DNA from: JBGSMX01 sp963790405
GTDB lineage: Bacteria > Actinomycetota > Coriobacteriia > Anaerosomatales > JAGXFU01
Length of the DNA: 64,000 nucleotides
Direction: 5' to 3'
Assembly: GCA_963790405.1 (NCBI GenBank)
Contig: CAWBOJ010000006.1
Coordinates: 248,001-312,000 of the forward strand
Shown here: positions 28,997 through 40,289 of the stretch, one piece after another
Layout: every line of letters starts with the position of its first letter
Numbering within the stretch: position 1 is the stretch's first letter
Notes under the pieces: model-generated
Told to the model about the DNA's origin: nothing
What the model saw: only the letters and a program-made list of their open reading frames with translations
Database searches by the model: none
Translations under genes and position numbers: made by a program

Positions 28997-29954
28997 GGAC
29001 TCACGCATCTATGTCGCGGGACATCGCGGCCTGGTCGGCTCGGCGATTCTGCGCCGGCTCGAGGCGAATGACTACTCGAACCTGCTGGTCGTCACTCACA
29101 ACGAACTCGATCTCACCGATCAGTCCGCGACGCGCGCGTATTTCGAGGCGGAGCGACCCGAGTACGTCTTTCTCGCGGCGGCGAAGGTAGGGGGTATCGG
29201 AGCGAACTCGACACGACCTGCCGAGTTCATCTACGAGAACCTCGCCATTGCCGCAAACGTCATCGAAGCGGCGCACCGCGCAGGTGTCGAGAAACTCCTC
29301 AACCTCGGTTCTTCGTGCATCTACCCCCGTCTTGCACAGCAGCCAATGACGGAGGACCAGCTGCTGACTGGACTGCTCGAGCCCACCAACGAGCCGTATG
29401 CGATAGCCAAAATCGCGGCAATCAAGATGTGCTCGGCATTCAATCGTCAGTACGGTACGGACTTCATCTCCCTGATGCCGACGAATCTCTACGGCCTTGG
29501 CGACAACTACGACACCGAAGCGGGGCACGTGCTTCCGGTGCTCGTCGCCAAGTTCCATGAGGCGAAGGTGAGCGGTGAGGATCGCGTTGTGTTGTGGGGC
29601 GATGGATCGCCGCTACGGGAGTTCTTGTTCTCGGATGACCTGGCGGATGCTGCGGTACTTGCGATGGAGAGTCTCGGTGCCGAGGAGATAGGGGAGTTCG
29701 TGAACGTGGGCTCCGGCGAGGAAGTCTCCATTGCCGAGCTGGCAGGTCTCGTGCGCGAGGTCGTGTACGCCGATGCTGGCAATCGCGTCTGCGAGATCGT
29801 GTGGGACACGAGCAAGCCGAACGGCACCCCGCGCAAGTTGCTCGATTCAGCGCGGATGCGTGCGTTCGGGTGGCAACCGAAGATACAGCTGGCTCAGGGT
29901 CTGCGGGTGGCTTACGCGGACTACTGCGTGCGGGCGCTTTCCGAGCCTTTCTGA
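28989..29954 (+). CDS. fcl: GDP-L-fucose synthase
   Basis: 321 residues, an SDR epimerase/reductase acting after Gmd. N-terminal [40 protein letters not shown]; catalytic Ser/Tyr/Lys in [15 protein letters not shown] and [13 protein letters not shown]; and [15 protein letters not shown]. It is translationally coupled to gmd. No glycosyltransferase follows directly, so the GDP-fucose is likely used by enzymes encoded further along. Confidence 0.95.
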   Translation: MRRDSRIYVAGHRGLVGSAILRRLEANDYSNLLVVTHNELDLTDQSATRAYFEAERPEYVFLAAAKVGGIGANSTRPAEFIYENLAIAANVIEAAHRAGVEKLLNLGSSCIYPRLAQQPMTEDQLLTGLLEPTNEPYAIAKIAAIKMCSAFNRQYGTDFISLMPTNLYGLGDNYDTEAGHVLPVLVAKFHEAKVSGEDRVVLWGDGSPLREFLFSDDLADAAVLAMESLGAEEIGEFVNVGSGEEVSIAELAGLVREVVYADAGNRVCEIVWDTSKPNGTPRKLLDSARMRAFGWQPKIQLAQGLRVAYADYCVRALSEPF

Positions 29955-30306
29955 CGTACCTGGTGGCGTTCGCGCAGGTTGAGCCCTGTGCGGATTCATT
30001 TCTGCGTACCGTCGCCGATCCAAGACCGTGCCCTCGCTGTGCCATCTGGCGCAGTTTTCGGCTGCGAATCGGCACTTGGCTCACATATTGCATCTGACCA
30101 GGAGGGCACTCGCTTGTTGCAGATGTGTTCAGCGAGGGTAGACCTGGAACGGTTCTTGCTCCGACTGCAACCAAGATGAACGAATGTTATCATCCGACAG
30201 CGAGCAAGCTGTCCAGGGGTTGAATGACCCGGGCGCGACTGAACGCCACGGTTCTGATAAGCCCGCTAGCCCCACCCTCTTTCGCAGGTCTCATCAGGAG
30301 GAGCGA
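29955..30306. other. Intergenic region between fcl and the TPR/NHL-cytochrome locus
   Basis: About 350 bases with no convincing gene. It contains an inverted CATCTG/CAGATG pair in the stretch 30090-30130 and a good ribosome site (AGGAGGAG) immediately before the ATG at 30307. No clear promoter with correct spacing was found, although a transcript start for the cytochrome locus is expected here. Confidence 0.5.
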
Positions 30307-31113
30307 ATGGCATCAGATTCGACAGAAGCAGAACCCGCCCGATACCGAATCTCGCAGGCCGGAGGATGCGAAGCAGGAGTCGCTCCGCCTCGGCAGCTCG
30401 ACCCGGTCGGCCGGGCGCTCGCCGTGACGATTCTGCTCATCATCATCCTGACGCTCGTAACCGTCGCGTATGGACTTTTGACCAACGTGCTGGGTACCGG
30501 CGCGCCGCGAACCATGAACGAGCAGCGACTCGTGTCGACTGGCAGCAGCCATCGAAGCAGGGAGCGTGAAGCCCGAAGACTGGATGGCCTACATCAGCGC
30601 TCTCATAGACGGGGGCAGTATCCGAAGGCGCAGGAATGGATCGACCGGGGTATCGAGACACTCGATGATCAGGAGATATCCGCAGACATGCTCTACATGC
30701 AGGCGGAACTCTACCTCGCACAGGGACAGCTCGATCTAGCGCTGGAGACCGCCGACGAGGGACTCGGCGTGATCAAGGATACATACGATGCAGGCGTGGC
30801 CAACGCTGAGGAGTCCGGCGCCAGATGAACAAGGCGGTTGCCTTCGGGATCAGCGACAACTACTGGAGCCTCCTCCTGCTGCAAGGCGAGGCCTACGTGG
30901 GGCAGGAAGAGTGGGAACCTGCACTGGCTATCTACGACGAGTACCTAGCCGACAACGACGACGGCGGCGACGGTGTTCACGCTGCGAGGGCAGGTCAAGG
31001 AAGAGCTGGGCGATCGTGCAGGGGCCGAGGCCGACTACCGTCGCACACTTGAGTTCATCGCAGATGACGCCGAGGCCCTGGCGGGACTCGAACGAATCGG
31101 AGCCAGTGAATGA
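30307..31113 (+). CDS. Membrane-anchored TPR protein, copy 1 (frameshifted)
   Basis: About 268 residues when joined across frame changes near 30540, 30618, 30825 and 30965. The start has AGGAGGAG. Residues about 38-62 are one membrane helix (LAVTILLIIILTLVTVAYG), followed by APRTM and tetratricopeptide-like helices: WMAYISALIDGG, YPKAQEWIDRGIETL, LYLAQGQLDLALETADEGLG and LRGQVKEELGDRAGAEADYR. The helical part probably lies outside the membrane. The next gene overlaps its end. A paralogue with the same PRTM motif after the helix is at 62660. Role inferred: assembly or tethering of extracytoplasmic partners, probably the cytochromes downstream. Confidence 0.75.
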
Positions 31114-32467
31114 CGACTCAAAGAAGACACCCCGAAGGCCGATACCGAGCATCAGCACGCTGACCGACGAGGAAGCGGAACGTCGAGTCGCGGAGATTCT
31201 TGCCGCAGCGGGATCGAGAGGATGACGAGGCGCGCTCGCGCCGAACGCGCACGATCCTGATTGTCGTGCTCGTCATCCTGCTGCTCCTGCTGTGCGGGGT
31301 CGGCGCGTTCCTCTATAGGCTTCTGGCGCCGGTGCGGGCAAGGCGCAGATGGGACGAGGCGCCGATCGCTGACTCTGGCGGGGATCAACTGGGTCCGATC
31401 GATCTACGGATTCGGCCCAGGGGTTGACGAGCTGTTCTCCAATCCCAACGACGCGGCGACGGCTCCGGACGGTGTCATCTGGGTAACGGATCCCGCCAAT
31501 GCACGCGTGGTCGGTTTCCGTGGCGACGGCACATTCGTCGATGTCATTCAGGGAAGCAAGCAGACAGGCGAGCCGTTCCGCTTGCCGTCGCGTATCGCCG
31601 TCGACCCCGACGGCATACTGTATCTGGCCGACCGTGCGAACGAAACGCTCACGATCATGGACGGCCAGACGAAACTTGTCAGTCAGAACATACCGGGTCT
31701 GACCAGCGTGGATGCGGCCGAGGAGATCGTCGTGGTCGGGTCCAACGCAGGCTTCGCGGTGCTCGACAAGGACGGAAACGCACAGACCGTCGTCGGCACC
31801 AAGGGTTCTGGCGACGATCAGTTCGACATCGTCGGAGGAGTCGCGATCGATTCGGACTCGCAGACCATCTACGTCGTCGACACGCTACAACAACCGGTTG
31901 AGCGCATGGGAGTACTCGGGCGCGCGCAAGTGGATCGTCCAGCTGGGGAATCCAGCGAACGATGTGAAACTCGAGGGTGGGACGAGCCTCGAGACCTCGA
32001 GCTACGGCACCGGCGGCGCTTCAGCTTGCCCACCGACGTGACCGTGGACGGCAGGGGACGACCGATGGTTCTGGACGCGTTCGACTTCTCGATTGCGGCG
32101 TTCGACTCCGACGATGGCGAGTTTGTTGGCAAGTGGGGCACGTATCGGAGACAAGGACGGGCAGTTCATGTACCCGTCGGGGTTCGACTACGACGCAACC
32201 AAGGACTGGTTCACGGTCGCCGACACGGACAATCGCAGAGCGCAGATCGTCCGAATCGATGGCACCGGCGCCGAGGGACTGGCTGGGCTGGCATCATGGC
32301 TGAGCCGTCTGCTGGCGGGTCCTGCGCGTGCTCTGTGGCCGTGTCTTCTGCTCCTGCCGCTGCTCCTGCTGGCGTTCTTCTGAGGCGGTGGAAGCGTCGA
32401 CGCGACGAGGCGCTCGAGGACAGCAGAACTCGAGACGGCAGGACTGGATTCCGAGGGCGAGGTGTGA
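31106..32467 (+). CDS. Membrane-anchored NHL-type beta-propeller protein, copy 1 (frameshifted)
   Basis: About 450 residues joined across at least five frame changes. GTG start at 31106 overlaps the TPR gene. A short acidic cytoplasmic start (STLTDEEAERRVAEILAAAG) leads to a membrane helix (ILIVVLVILLLLLCGVGAF). The signature INWVRSIYGFGPG comes next, then NHL repeats: PNDAATAPDGVIWVTDPANA, RIAVDPDGILYLADRANE, VAIDSDSQTIYVVDTL, TDVTVDGRGRPMVLDA and FDYDATKDWFTVADTDNR. A C-terminal helix (PCLLLLPLLLLAFF) is followed by a basic tail. The first in-frame stop is at 32381-32383; a further indel would extend the tail to 32467. Probably a scaffold on the outer face. Confidence 0.75.
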
Positions 32468-32680
32468 ACAAGGCGCCTTAGAACGGCTAAGAAACCTTCA
32501 GATTCATGTGGCTATGTTCACGAGCATTTGTTAAGATGATTAGGAAGTATGTGCAAGTGTGTTTGGCTGAGTGCGAACTCGGCAGGCGACTATCCGGTTC
32601 GACCGGAATCCTATCTCGGGCAGGAGGTGAAAACGATGAAAGAGACTCACACGAATTACCTACAAAAGGGAGAAGGAAAT

Positions 32681-33742
32681 ATGAAGAAGACTCTCATCGT
32701 CGTCGCGCTCGCGACAGCGCTGGTGCTTGCGATGGGCGTTTCGCCCGCATTCGCGAAGTACGCAGGCTACAGCTCGAGCACGCAGTACGTGCCGTGGGCC
32801 GAGGCCCAGACCTTGGCTTCGCTCAACGCTGACGCTGCGCTCATGGCCTCCGGACCGCACGCTGGCTACGCCACGACGACCATCAAGTGCGCCGTATGCC
32901 ACTCCGTGCACCGCGGCGGTACCGATCTGCTGAACGAGGGCGCTGCCTGCGCCTACTGCCACACCGGCGCCTACTACGGTGGTGGCGCGGTCGCCTCCGA
33001 CCTGATTTCGTGGTCCGGTGCCGGCCCCCACGCGAGCCGCTGCACGAACACCGACTGCCACGGCGGTCCGCACGGCGTCGGCGCGTCGACGTACGCCGGC
33101 CCGGCCACCAGGCTCCTGACGCGCCAAGGCCGACGCCGAGCTCGCGCTGAGTCGCTGCCGCGAACGGCGTTGCCGACTTCACTGCCGACTTCGACACTGG
33201 AGCGCCACGACCCGTGCGCTCGCCACCGGCGCCCTGTGCTCGCGCTCCGGTTGCCACGATCGACTCGATGTTCGGTGTCGTGTCCTCCGGCGCGACCGCA
33301 GACGATCGACCGGTGGCGTCATCGAGCTAGGCCGTCACCGGTCACCGTGTCATCGCCGCTGCGACCACGAACTGGAACGCCGACGGCACGGACTTCCCGA
33401 GCACCAAGACCGGTCTGACGATCGCCTACGCACCGGTTGACTACTGCAACTCGTGCCACGATCTCGCCGACGACAACAACGGCGGCAAGGCTGCGTTCCC
33501 GCACTCGATCAACGGCGTCGTTGACGCTGCTGCTGGCGCCAACCGGCGCGACGCGTCCGGCCGTCTGGCTGACCGCTGCCGCGTTCCGCCGTCGACACCC
33601 GCACCGCTGTCGGCCCGTACAACCAGTACACTGGTGACGGCATCGACCGTCGGCTGGCGCGGCTGGCTCGTCGATCATCGACGGTGTCTGCCTCAAGTGC
33701 CACAAGGGTACCGCTACCACTGGTGTTGGCTTCGACTACTAG
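32681..33742 (+). CDS. Secreted hexaheme c-type cytochrome (frameshifted)
   Basis: About 350 residues. The ATG at 32681 gives a signal peptide (MKKTLIVVALATALVLAMGV, cleavage after AFA). An in-frame ATG at 32636 has a stronger AGGAGG site and would add 15 residues. Heme sites: KCAVCHSVHRGG, ACAYCHTG, the unusual CX4CH sites CTNTDCHGG and CSRSGCHD, then YCNSCHDLADD and a C-terminal CLKCHKG near the end GVGFDY. Frame changes occur near 33125, 33235, 33330, 33560 and 33650. No membrane anchor or sorting signal is seen after the signal peptide, so it is probably extracellular. It has its own terminator, suggesting the highest expression of the locus. Confidence 0.8.
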
Positions 33743-33785
33743 GTTCTCCACTGAGACCTGCTGTTTCGACAGTCGGTTTCGGTGA

Positions 33786-33813
33786 GGGGGTCGGTCCGAG
33801 AGGGCCGGCCCCC
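33786..33813 (+). terminator. Rho-independent terminator after the hexaheme cytochrome
   Basis: A 12-bp stem (33786-33797 with 33802-33813, two G-T pairs) and GAGA loop, followed by TTCCTTT. It lies about 44 bases after the cytochrome stop. Confidence 0.85.
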
Positions 33814-33867
33814 TTCCTTTGGGGTAGAGTACGTCTTGGACTCGGCTGGCGAAGAGGGACACGAGCG

Positions 33868-34877
33868 ATGATCACGAATCAGGAGATGCACCGGTGGGCG
33901 ACGAACAGATCGCCGTCTTCGCTTGCGTGCGCATCCCGGTCTCCTGGTCCTCGTGGCGTCTCTTCTGGTCGTTTTGGCGTGGGTACGGCTGACGGTCGCT
34001 CTTCCCGGTTGCGAGGGCTGCCATTTCAAGACTCGCGGGCTTCGCGGAGTCGACCGCATCGACGGTTCATGCGGCCGAGGGCGTATCGTGCGTTGCCTGT
34101 CACGTCGACACGGGCAGAATGCTCTCCCGGACCAAGTTCGGCTTCTACTCGGTCGTTTGGTATGTGGGTCCCGCTCCTGAATCCATCAGCCACAGATGCC
34201 ACCATCGTCCAAGACTCCTACTGCCTGGACTGCCATTCCGAAGTGCTGGAAGCCACGCTCGACGTAAGGGTGTGCGCATCGCTCACGCCAACTGCGCCGC
34301 TGGACGTAGGTGTGTCGACTGCCACTCGGAGGTCGGCCATGCGGAGGCCACGCCGTGGCCCAGAGTCGCCGTCCATGAACGACTGCACGAGCTGTCACGT
34401 TGCAGAGAACGCGTCCATTGAGTGCGAGATCTGTCATACGGGGCGTTCGACAACCATACGCATTGCCAAACCCGAATTCGGGGTGACTCACGGACCCACG
34501 TGGAGGCAGACTCACGGGATGGGTCAAATGAGTTCGTGCTCTGTATGCCATGCCGAGGACTCGTGTTCGCGACTGTCATGGCCCGGGGGTTCCGCACGCA
34601 TCCGATTTCCTGCTCGATCACGCGGCGATCTCAATGCAGGACGGGGCGCGAGTGCCTGACCTGCCATGACGATTCGTTCTGCTACAGCTGCCATCTCACC
34701 GAGATGCCGCACGCGGACGGATTCGTGAAGACGCACTCCGACACCGTCGAAGCCGATGGAGACGCGCCGTGTCTGCGGTGCCATGCGGGCAGCGACTGTG
34801 ACACCTGCCACGTCAAGCATGTGCATCCAGGCGGCGCGGTCGGCAACATCCCGTCTCCGAGCCGGGGTGATCGGTGA
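33868..34877 (+). CDS. Membrane-anchored multiheme c-type cytochrome, about 12 hemes (frameshifted)
   Basis: About 336 residues joined over several frame changes. ATG 33868 follows GAAGAGGG. A single N-terminal helix (GLLVLVASLLVVLAWV) anchors it. Heme motifs in order: CEGCH, CVACH, CLDCH, CVDCH, CTSCH, CEICH, CSVCH, CSRCH (restored by removing one base at about 34573), CLTCH, CYSCH, CLRCH and CDTCH. The final segment is HVHPGGAVGNIPSPSRGDR. The domain is heme-dense (roughly one per 25 residues), which suits a wire-like periplasmic or wall-spanning carrier. Its stop overlaps the next start (ATGA). Confidence 0.78.
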
Positions 34878-36120
34878 TGGAGCAGATGCTTCCGGATCTG
34901 AGTTGGGACTACGTGTGGGACGAGATCATCACCCTCGTCCGCTACCCGAACTCGAACCTCTCGGCGTCGTTGTTGCTGCTCTCCGTAGTGGTTATCACGG
35001 TCCTGGTTCTCGCGTTGACCGTGATTCTCGTGGTCACCAGTCCCTCTCGGCGTCGCGGGACTCGAGGGAGTCGAAGTCTCGAGTCCATCTCAGGTTCGCC
35101 ACGAGACGTGCTCGCGCAACTCGAGGGCACCTCGGAATCGTCGCCGTCGCGCCGCCCGCCTCGATCTCGTGCCACTGCAGCGCAGGTGATTGGAGGTGGC
35201 CTGCTGACAGCGTTGATATCTCGTTGTCGCCGTTAGGGGCCAGCAGTTCGAGCTCGGCAGTGTGTCTGGGGTGTCACGAAGTGAACCCTCACAGCGCAGG
35301 CGGTCACTTCGGGCGGTACCGACGCTCACGTCGAGGTCGGCTGCGTGCGCTGTCACGAGGCGTCGGGCTGGCTGGGTATGGCTACTGTGGAGGTGCCGGG
35401 ACGACTTCTGCACCTGGTGGATGGTCGTCAGGGCGGAGCACACGGCACGCCCTACGGTGCCGTCGTCAGCTCGGCGTGTTTCAGATGCCACGAGAACATC
35501 AGCTCGCGAGATCACGGTGAACGACGAGCGTGGCATTCGGATGGCGCACGCAGCAACCGCTGGAAGCGAAGGCGGAGTGCCTCGACTGCCACACCCTGGC
35601 CACGGGCGTCGTATCTACGGTGACATCGGGGATGACACCATGCCTTCGCTGTCATGACGGACAAGATCAGCCGACCACGTGCTCGTTGTGCCACGTCAAG
35701 GACGTGAGCGCCGCCGCGAGATCGAGGACGAACCCGGCCCAACTGGTCGGACGAGTCAGCTCGTGCCCACGCCCGACTGCGGTGGCTGCCATGACGAGGC
35801 GAAGAGTTGCGACCCGTGTCACGGTGGTCAGCGCGATGCCACACACCGAGGTGTTCCTGTGGTGGGGACATGCACGACAGGGCGTCGAGGACATCTGGTT
35901 CAACGGGGGTCGAGTTGCGGACGCTGTCACACGGCGGAACGACGACCGTGTACGCGAGTGCCATGCGTTCTTCCCGGGTCATCCCGACCGACTTCTTCCG
36001 CGCGAACCACGGCACGGTCTCTGGATCAGGCGGGTGCGACAACTGCCACGGGCGAAGGCCTATGTCACCGGTCGCGACTTCTGCGCACTGTGCCACGGGG
36101 AGCCGCAGATCACTCAGTAG
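34874..36120 (+). CDS. Membrane-anchored multiheme c-type cytochrome, at least 11 hemes (frameshifted)
   Basis: About 415 residues when joined. It begins MMEQMLPDLSWDYVWDEI, then one strong helix (SASLLLLSVVVITVLVLAL) and a basic stretch SPSRRRGTRGS. Heme motifs across frames: CLGCHEVNPH, CVRCHEASG, CFRCHEN, CLDCHTL, CLRCHDG, CSLCHVKD, CGGCHDE, CDPCHGG, CGRCHTA, CDNCHGR and CALCHGE near the C-terminus. One more may be hidden by an indel near 35955. It is coupled to the preceding cytochrome gene, so the two probably form one complex that passes electrons from the membrane to the secreted hexaheme protein. Confidence 0.75.
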
Positions 36121-36171
36121 CCTGGGATCACGCCGCACCGTGCTACGCTCCGTGATGCGACGGTCGGAACG

Positions 36172-38242
36172 CTAGGGCTCCTGCACGGGTCGCTGTGTCT
36201 GCTGGCGGGCCGCCTCGATGGAACTCAGGCTCGTCCGGGAATCTCGACTCGAGAAGCGCGAATACCTCATCGGCCTTCTTCGGTGTTCCCGGAGAGCGCG
36301 AGAGCCTGTGCATAGAGAATCCCCGGGTACGAAGAGGCCAGCTCGTTCTGCCAGTATCCCTCGAGGGCATCGGCCATCTCGTCGTAGCGCTCGAGATCGC
36401 TCAGCGCTAGCGCCTTGTGGACGCGTGTCGGGATACTCGCCGGCATGATCGCCAGTGCGTCATCGGATGCGGCGACAGCCGCCTCGGCGTAGGACGGGTC
36501 GCCGAGTTTCTCGCTCGCCGTCCTCAAGGATCTGAGCGCGGACCGACGGGTAGTAGTACTCGTGGGGCTGCTCAGCGCCGGCGACCGCCAGCTCGGTGAC
36601 CAGCGGCTTGCAGATCCGTGCGTGCGCTACTGGTTCCTGAGGCGAGGGCGGCGCTCAGACGCGACACGCGGAGACGGTAGTACTGGCGTTGGATGTCCGT
36701 GTTCCATCGGGTCGATGCCGCCGCTTCTTGCGCTCGATCGAGAGAGCCATCGCGCAGCGTGCGAGCCAGCGCGATCTCCGCAGAGGCGTTCGGGAGGACG
36801 AGGCCGACGAGGACGAGCGCCAGCGTCGCAGCCGCTACGGCGGGCAGCTGTCGAGCCAACCATGTGCTGTGCGGCTGTGGGGTCTTGGCAGTGGGAAGTA
36901 GGAGTACGGCGAAGCTGAGGAACGTGTACATGACGATCGGCGTGCTTATCGCAGCGAGTAGCAGGGCGATCTGCAGCGCCACGGCCGCAACGAACCACGC
37001 CACGTAGTAGAGCCCGTTGCCCGACAGCGGACCGCGCCCGACACGCGCGATGGTGGTCCGTACTCCGTATCCCAGCGCAGACAATCCAGCAACGAGGTAC
37101 GCAAGGAGCCCAGGGATTCCGGTCGCTGTGAGCACGAAGATGATGAAGGAGTGCGGATCATCAGCAAGGGCACCAGTGCCACCACTCGAACTCGGTGCAA
37201 TCGCATTCGGGTACCAGCCAAGTTCGAACGCTGCAGGCCCCGTGCCCACCAGTGGCTTCTCAGCAACGATTCGCATCGAAGCTCGCCAGACGTTGATGCG
37301 GTCCGACGATACGGCGTTGATGGTATCGAGCGTGCCGCCTGTACTCTGAGCTCTGCGCGCTGGAGGCACCACGAATCGTGAGGCGAGATCGGTCTGGTCG
37401 CTCATGACGAGCGCGAGAGCCACCGTGGCCAGGCAGACGAGGCCCACGAGCAGTGGCCACCGGGTCATCTTCGTCACCCGAAGGCTCTTCCAAAGGAGGC
37501 CCGCTGCAATCAGTCCTCCGAAGAAGATCGCTATCCACGCTCCTCGCGTTAGCGTGCCGATGGCTGCTGCCAGAAGCACGACAAGACAAGCGAGAGCACC
37601 CACGCGACGGTTCTTCGTCTCTTCGCTGAAGGCGAGCACCAGGCTCAGCATGACGGGCAAAACCAGGAACGTGCCGAGTTGATCCGGGTTGCCGATTGTT
37701 CCGAATCCCCGGTCGATGATCCAGCTCTCTATCGGCAGAGCGAAGATGTCGATGCCGAGAAGCTGCTGCGTCAGTGTCAGTAGGGCAACGAGGGTTCCGG
37801 AGACCACGACGCTCCAGGTGAGAACGCGCATCCTGTGCTGCGAGTTGACGAGCTGCATCACCAGGAAGACCAGGACCGAGTACATGATGATGTGCGTCAG
37901 TGATAGAGCCGAGACAGATCGCCCGAGAAGCGATCTGAGCGGTTCCAGGCCCGCGGCTGTCGCAACCACCGACCACAGCGCGAACGCGGCGAACGCGATC
38001 AGGGGCTTGGAGCCAACGAGGTGCGTCTGCTTCGTCCACAGCGCGCCTGCCCACAAGACCAGGGCCAGGGCGAGACCGACGGCCAGTGCCACGGTCTGGG
38101 GGAAGGCGAAGACTGAGACGGCGAACGGCAGGTCCATGCCGGGCAAGATGGAGATCGCCAACGGGACTGTCGCGATGCAGGCGACGAGCGTCAACCATGC
38201 GAGTTGTTCCAGTGTGGGTGTGTCCGGTCTTGGTTCGTCCAT
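36172..38242 (-). CDS. O-antigen ligase/polymerase-like membrane protein with C-terminal TPR region (copy A)
   Basis: About 690 residues, start ATG 38242. Ten to twelve membrane helices fill the first two thirds. The Wzy/WaaL-type periplasmic loop carries RINVWRASMRIVAEKPLVGT, then GPAAFELGWYPN and DDPHSFIIFVLTATGIPGLL. The frame breaks near 36600 and again near 36280 and 36220. The TPR-like tail continues (YAEAAVAASDDALAIMPASI, VFALLESRFPDEPE) to a stop at 36172-36174. It probably polymerises or ligates lipid-linked glycans. Copy B, directly upstream, shares the architecture. Confidence 0.78.
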
Positions 38243-38253
38243 GTCCTGTTCGC

Positions 38254-40289
38254 CTATGGTTGCTGGTCGGAAACGAGCTGTTCTTCAAGACGCGCCAACG
38301 ACGGGTCCTCGGGGAATCGCTCCCGGAGCAGCGTGAGAGATGCGCGGGCCTCGTCTGTCTTGGCTTGGGATTGAAGGGCTTCCACGTAGGTGAGACCCGA
38401 CGGGAGATACAAAGGATCGGCTGCCCACACGTCGTGAAGCATCAGCTCCGCCTCCTCGGGCTTACCCAGCTGCAGGTAGCCGGAGGCTACGCCGGTACGC
38501 AGCTCAAGCGAGTTCGGGTAGACCGCCAGGCCCTTCAGTCCGGCCTCGATACCCCGCTGCGTGTACAGGACATCGAGTTGTTGACCCGACGCGATGAGCA
38601 GGAGCGCTGAGCGATAGGGGATTAGGTATTCGTGCGGCGCTGCGCGGGACGCGCTGGCTAGTGCATCGTCGGCGGCATCGACCTGGTGTGACGCATCGGC
38701 GCGGTCCGTGAATACGCTTTCGAGTGCCGCCTGGACCAGGGTCTCGTGCTCAAGATTGCGTATCTCGGTGTCCCACGGAGCGATGCTCGCCGCGCGTCTT
38801 GCTTGAGTTGCGGCGCGCTGCGCGTCGGCGGTTCGTGCGCCTACGGCGGTCACCTGGGCCACGGATGTCAGGAGTGCGAAGGCGAGCAACGCGATCGACA
38901 GAAGCATGGATGACACGACAAGGGGTTGGATCGCTTTGGCAGGGAGTCTTCGTTCTCTCAGGCTTGGCGCTACGAGCACGCCGAGCGCGATGAACAGCAT
39001 GAAGAGCATTATCGACGTGAGCATGCTTGAGAGCAGCGTGATCGACACGGCGACGGTGCCGTAGAACCAGGCCGCGTAGTCTGACCCCGTCTCTTTCGTA
39101 CGAGCCTGAGGGACCGTGCGGGCACCCACGACGAGGGCGGACCCGAGCAGGTACATGGCAGCCAGGAGGCCCGCCACTCCCATGGTCGCCAGGATCAGAA
39201 GCGGCACGCTGTGGGGATCGGTGATGACGAGCCCCGCACCACCCGCCAACTGGGCGATGTCGCGAACGGGATACCAGCCGAGGCGAAACGAGTCGACGCC
39301 CACGCCGAACAAGGGGTGTGCCTGCGCTATCTCCAAGGCGTTGCTCCACAGCGGCGCTCGACCACCCAGAGACACGAGAGACTTGATGCTACCGAAACGC
39401 GTGCCGAAATCGAGCGCCGTGCCGAAGATTCCGGTCGCGACGATTCCCCCGATGATCGCAGCAGCCACCAGGGCGAAGGGGACCACCGGGGACGTTCGCG
39501 CGTCGATCTTCGAGCCGCGAGAACCCGCAGCTGTTCTTCGGGCGGTTCGATACTCCGAAATGCCGTATGCCACACCGCCAACCATGAGTCCCAGAAGCGG
39601 GCCGCGTGTCTGGGCCATGATGCAGCTCATCAGCAGGGCGAGCGTTGCGGCGCTCCACATCGCGCGGTCTTCGGATGTCGTGGAGCGACGGAGTCTGTGC
39701 AGCGCCAGCAATGCGGGGAGAACAAGATAGGCGGCGTAGGTGTCTGGATTGCCGATCGTTCCGTATCCCCGCTGCACGATCCACTCGGGAAGCGATCCGT
39801 TGCCTATGCCGAGCAGGTCGAGATACAGCACCTGCTGAAGCAGGCCGACGAGCGCGACGGCGGTAGCGGTGAAGACGACGGCGGATGTCAGTTCGCGCAG
39901 GCGAGAGCTGTCACGCACGAGTTGGGTGACCAGGAAGCCCGCCAGCGTGCAGAGCGCGAAGACCCCGAACCCCACCCCTTGCTCGAAGTCGCCGAAGAAC
40001 GCCAATCGCGAGTCAAGCGCGAAAGCAGTGGAGAGGCCTCCTGCGAGCAGGAAGGTCGCCCCAGGCGATGAGCGGCCTGCCGCTGTAGACGAGTCCGTCG
40101 CGAACGCGCAGTCAACGCCCAAGATCCGAGGGCCCCAGCGAGCGTGAAGCTCAGAATGATCAGTTTGGCCTGGACGAACATGTTCAGCGTTGTCGGCGTT
40201 CCCACTAGTGGCACGACGCCGACTACGAGAGGGACGAGTACGACGGCTACGAGCAGGAATCGCCGCGGTAGATGGGATGGGACCTGCAC
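38254..40289 (-). CDS. O-antigen ligase/polymerase-like membrane protein with C-terminal TPR region (copy B)
   Basis: About 678 residues. GTG 40289 was chosen because GGAGG lies 6 bases upstream. The N-terminus is in one frame (VQVPSHLPRRFLLVAVVLVP) and shifts near 40080 into the long frame. Multi-helix membrane domain with the loop APLWSNALEIAQAHPLFGVG, DSFRLGWYPVRD and TDPHSVPLLILATMGVAGLL. The C-terminal 200 residues are TPR-like (LYTQRGIEAGLKGLAVYPNS, LEEQLVSDQQP at the end). It ends 11 bases before copy A, so the two are a tandem pair in one operon. Confidence 0.8.

Noticed and set aside
26942..29008. A 688-codon open frame on the minus strand opposite leuC and gmd
   Set aside because: It is antisense to two clearly recognised enzymes, is rich in Arg/His/Val as shadow frames are in GC-rich DNA, and has no ribosome site or family motif.
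32482..32636. A cyclic-di-GMP riboswitch before the hexaheme cytochrome
   Set aside because: The region has a small CCGGT/ACCGG hairpin, but the conserved GEMM core sequences are absent.
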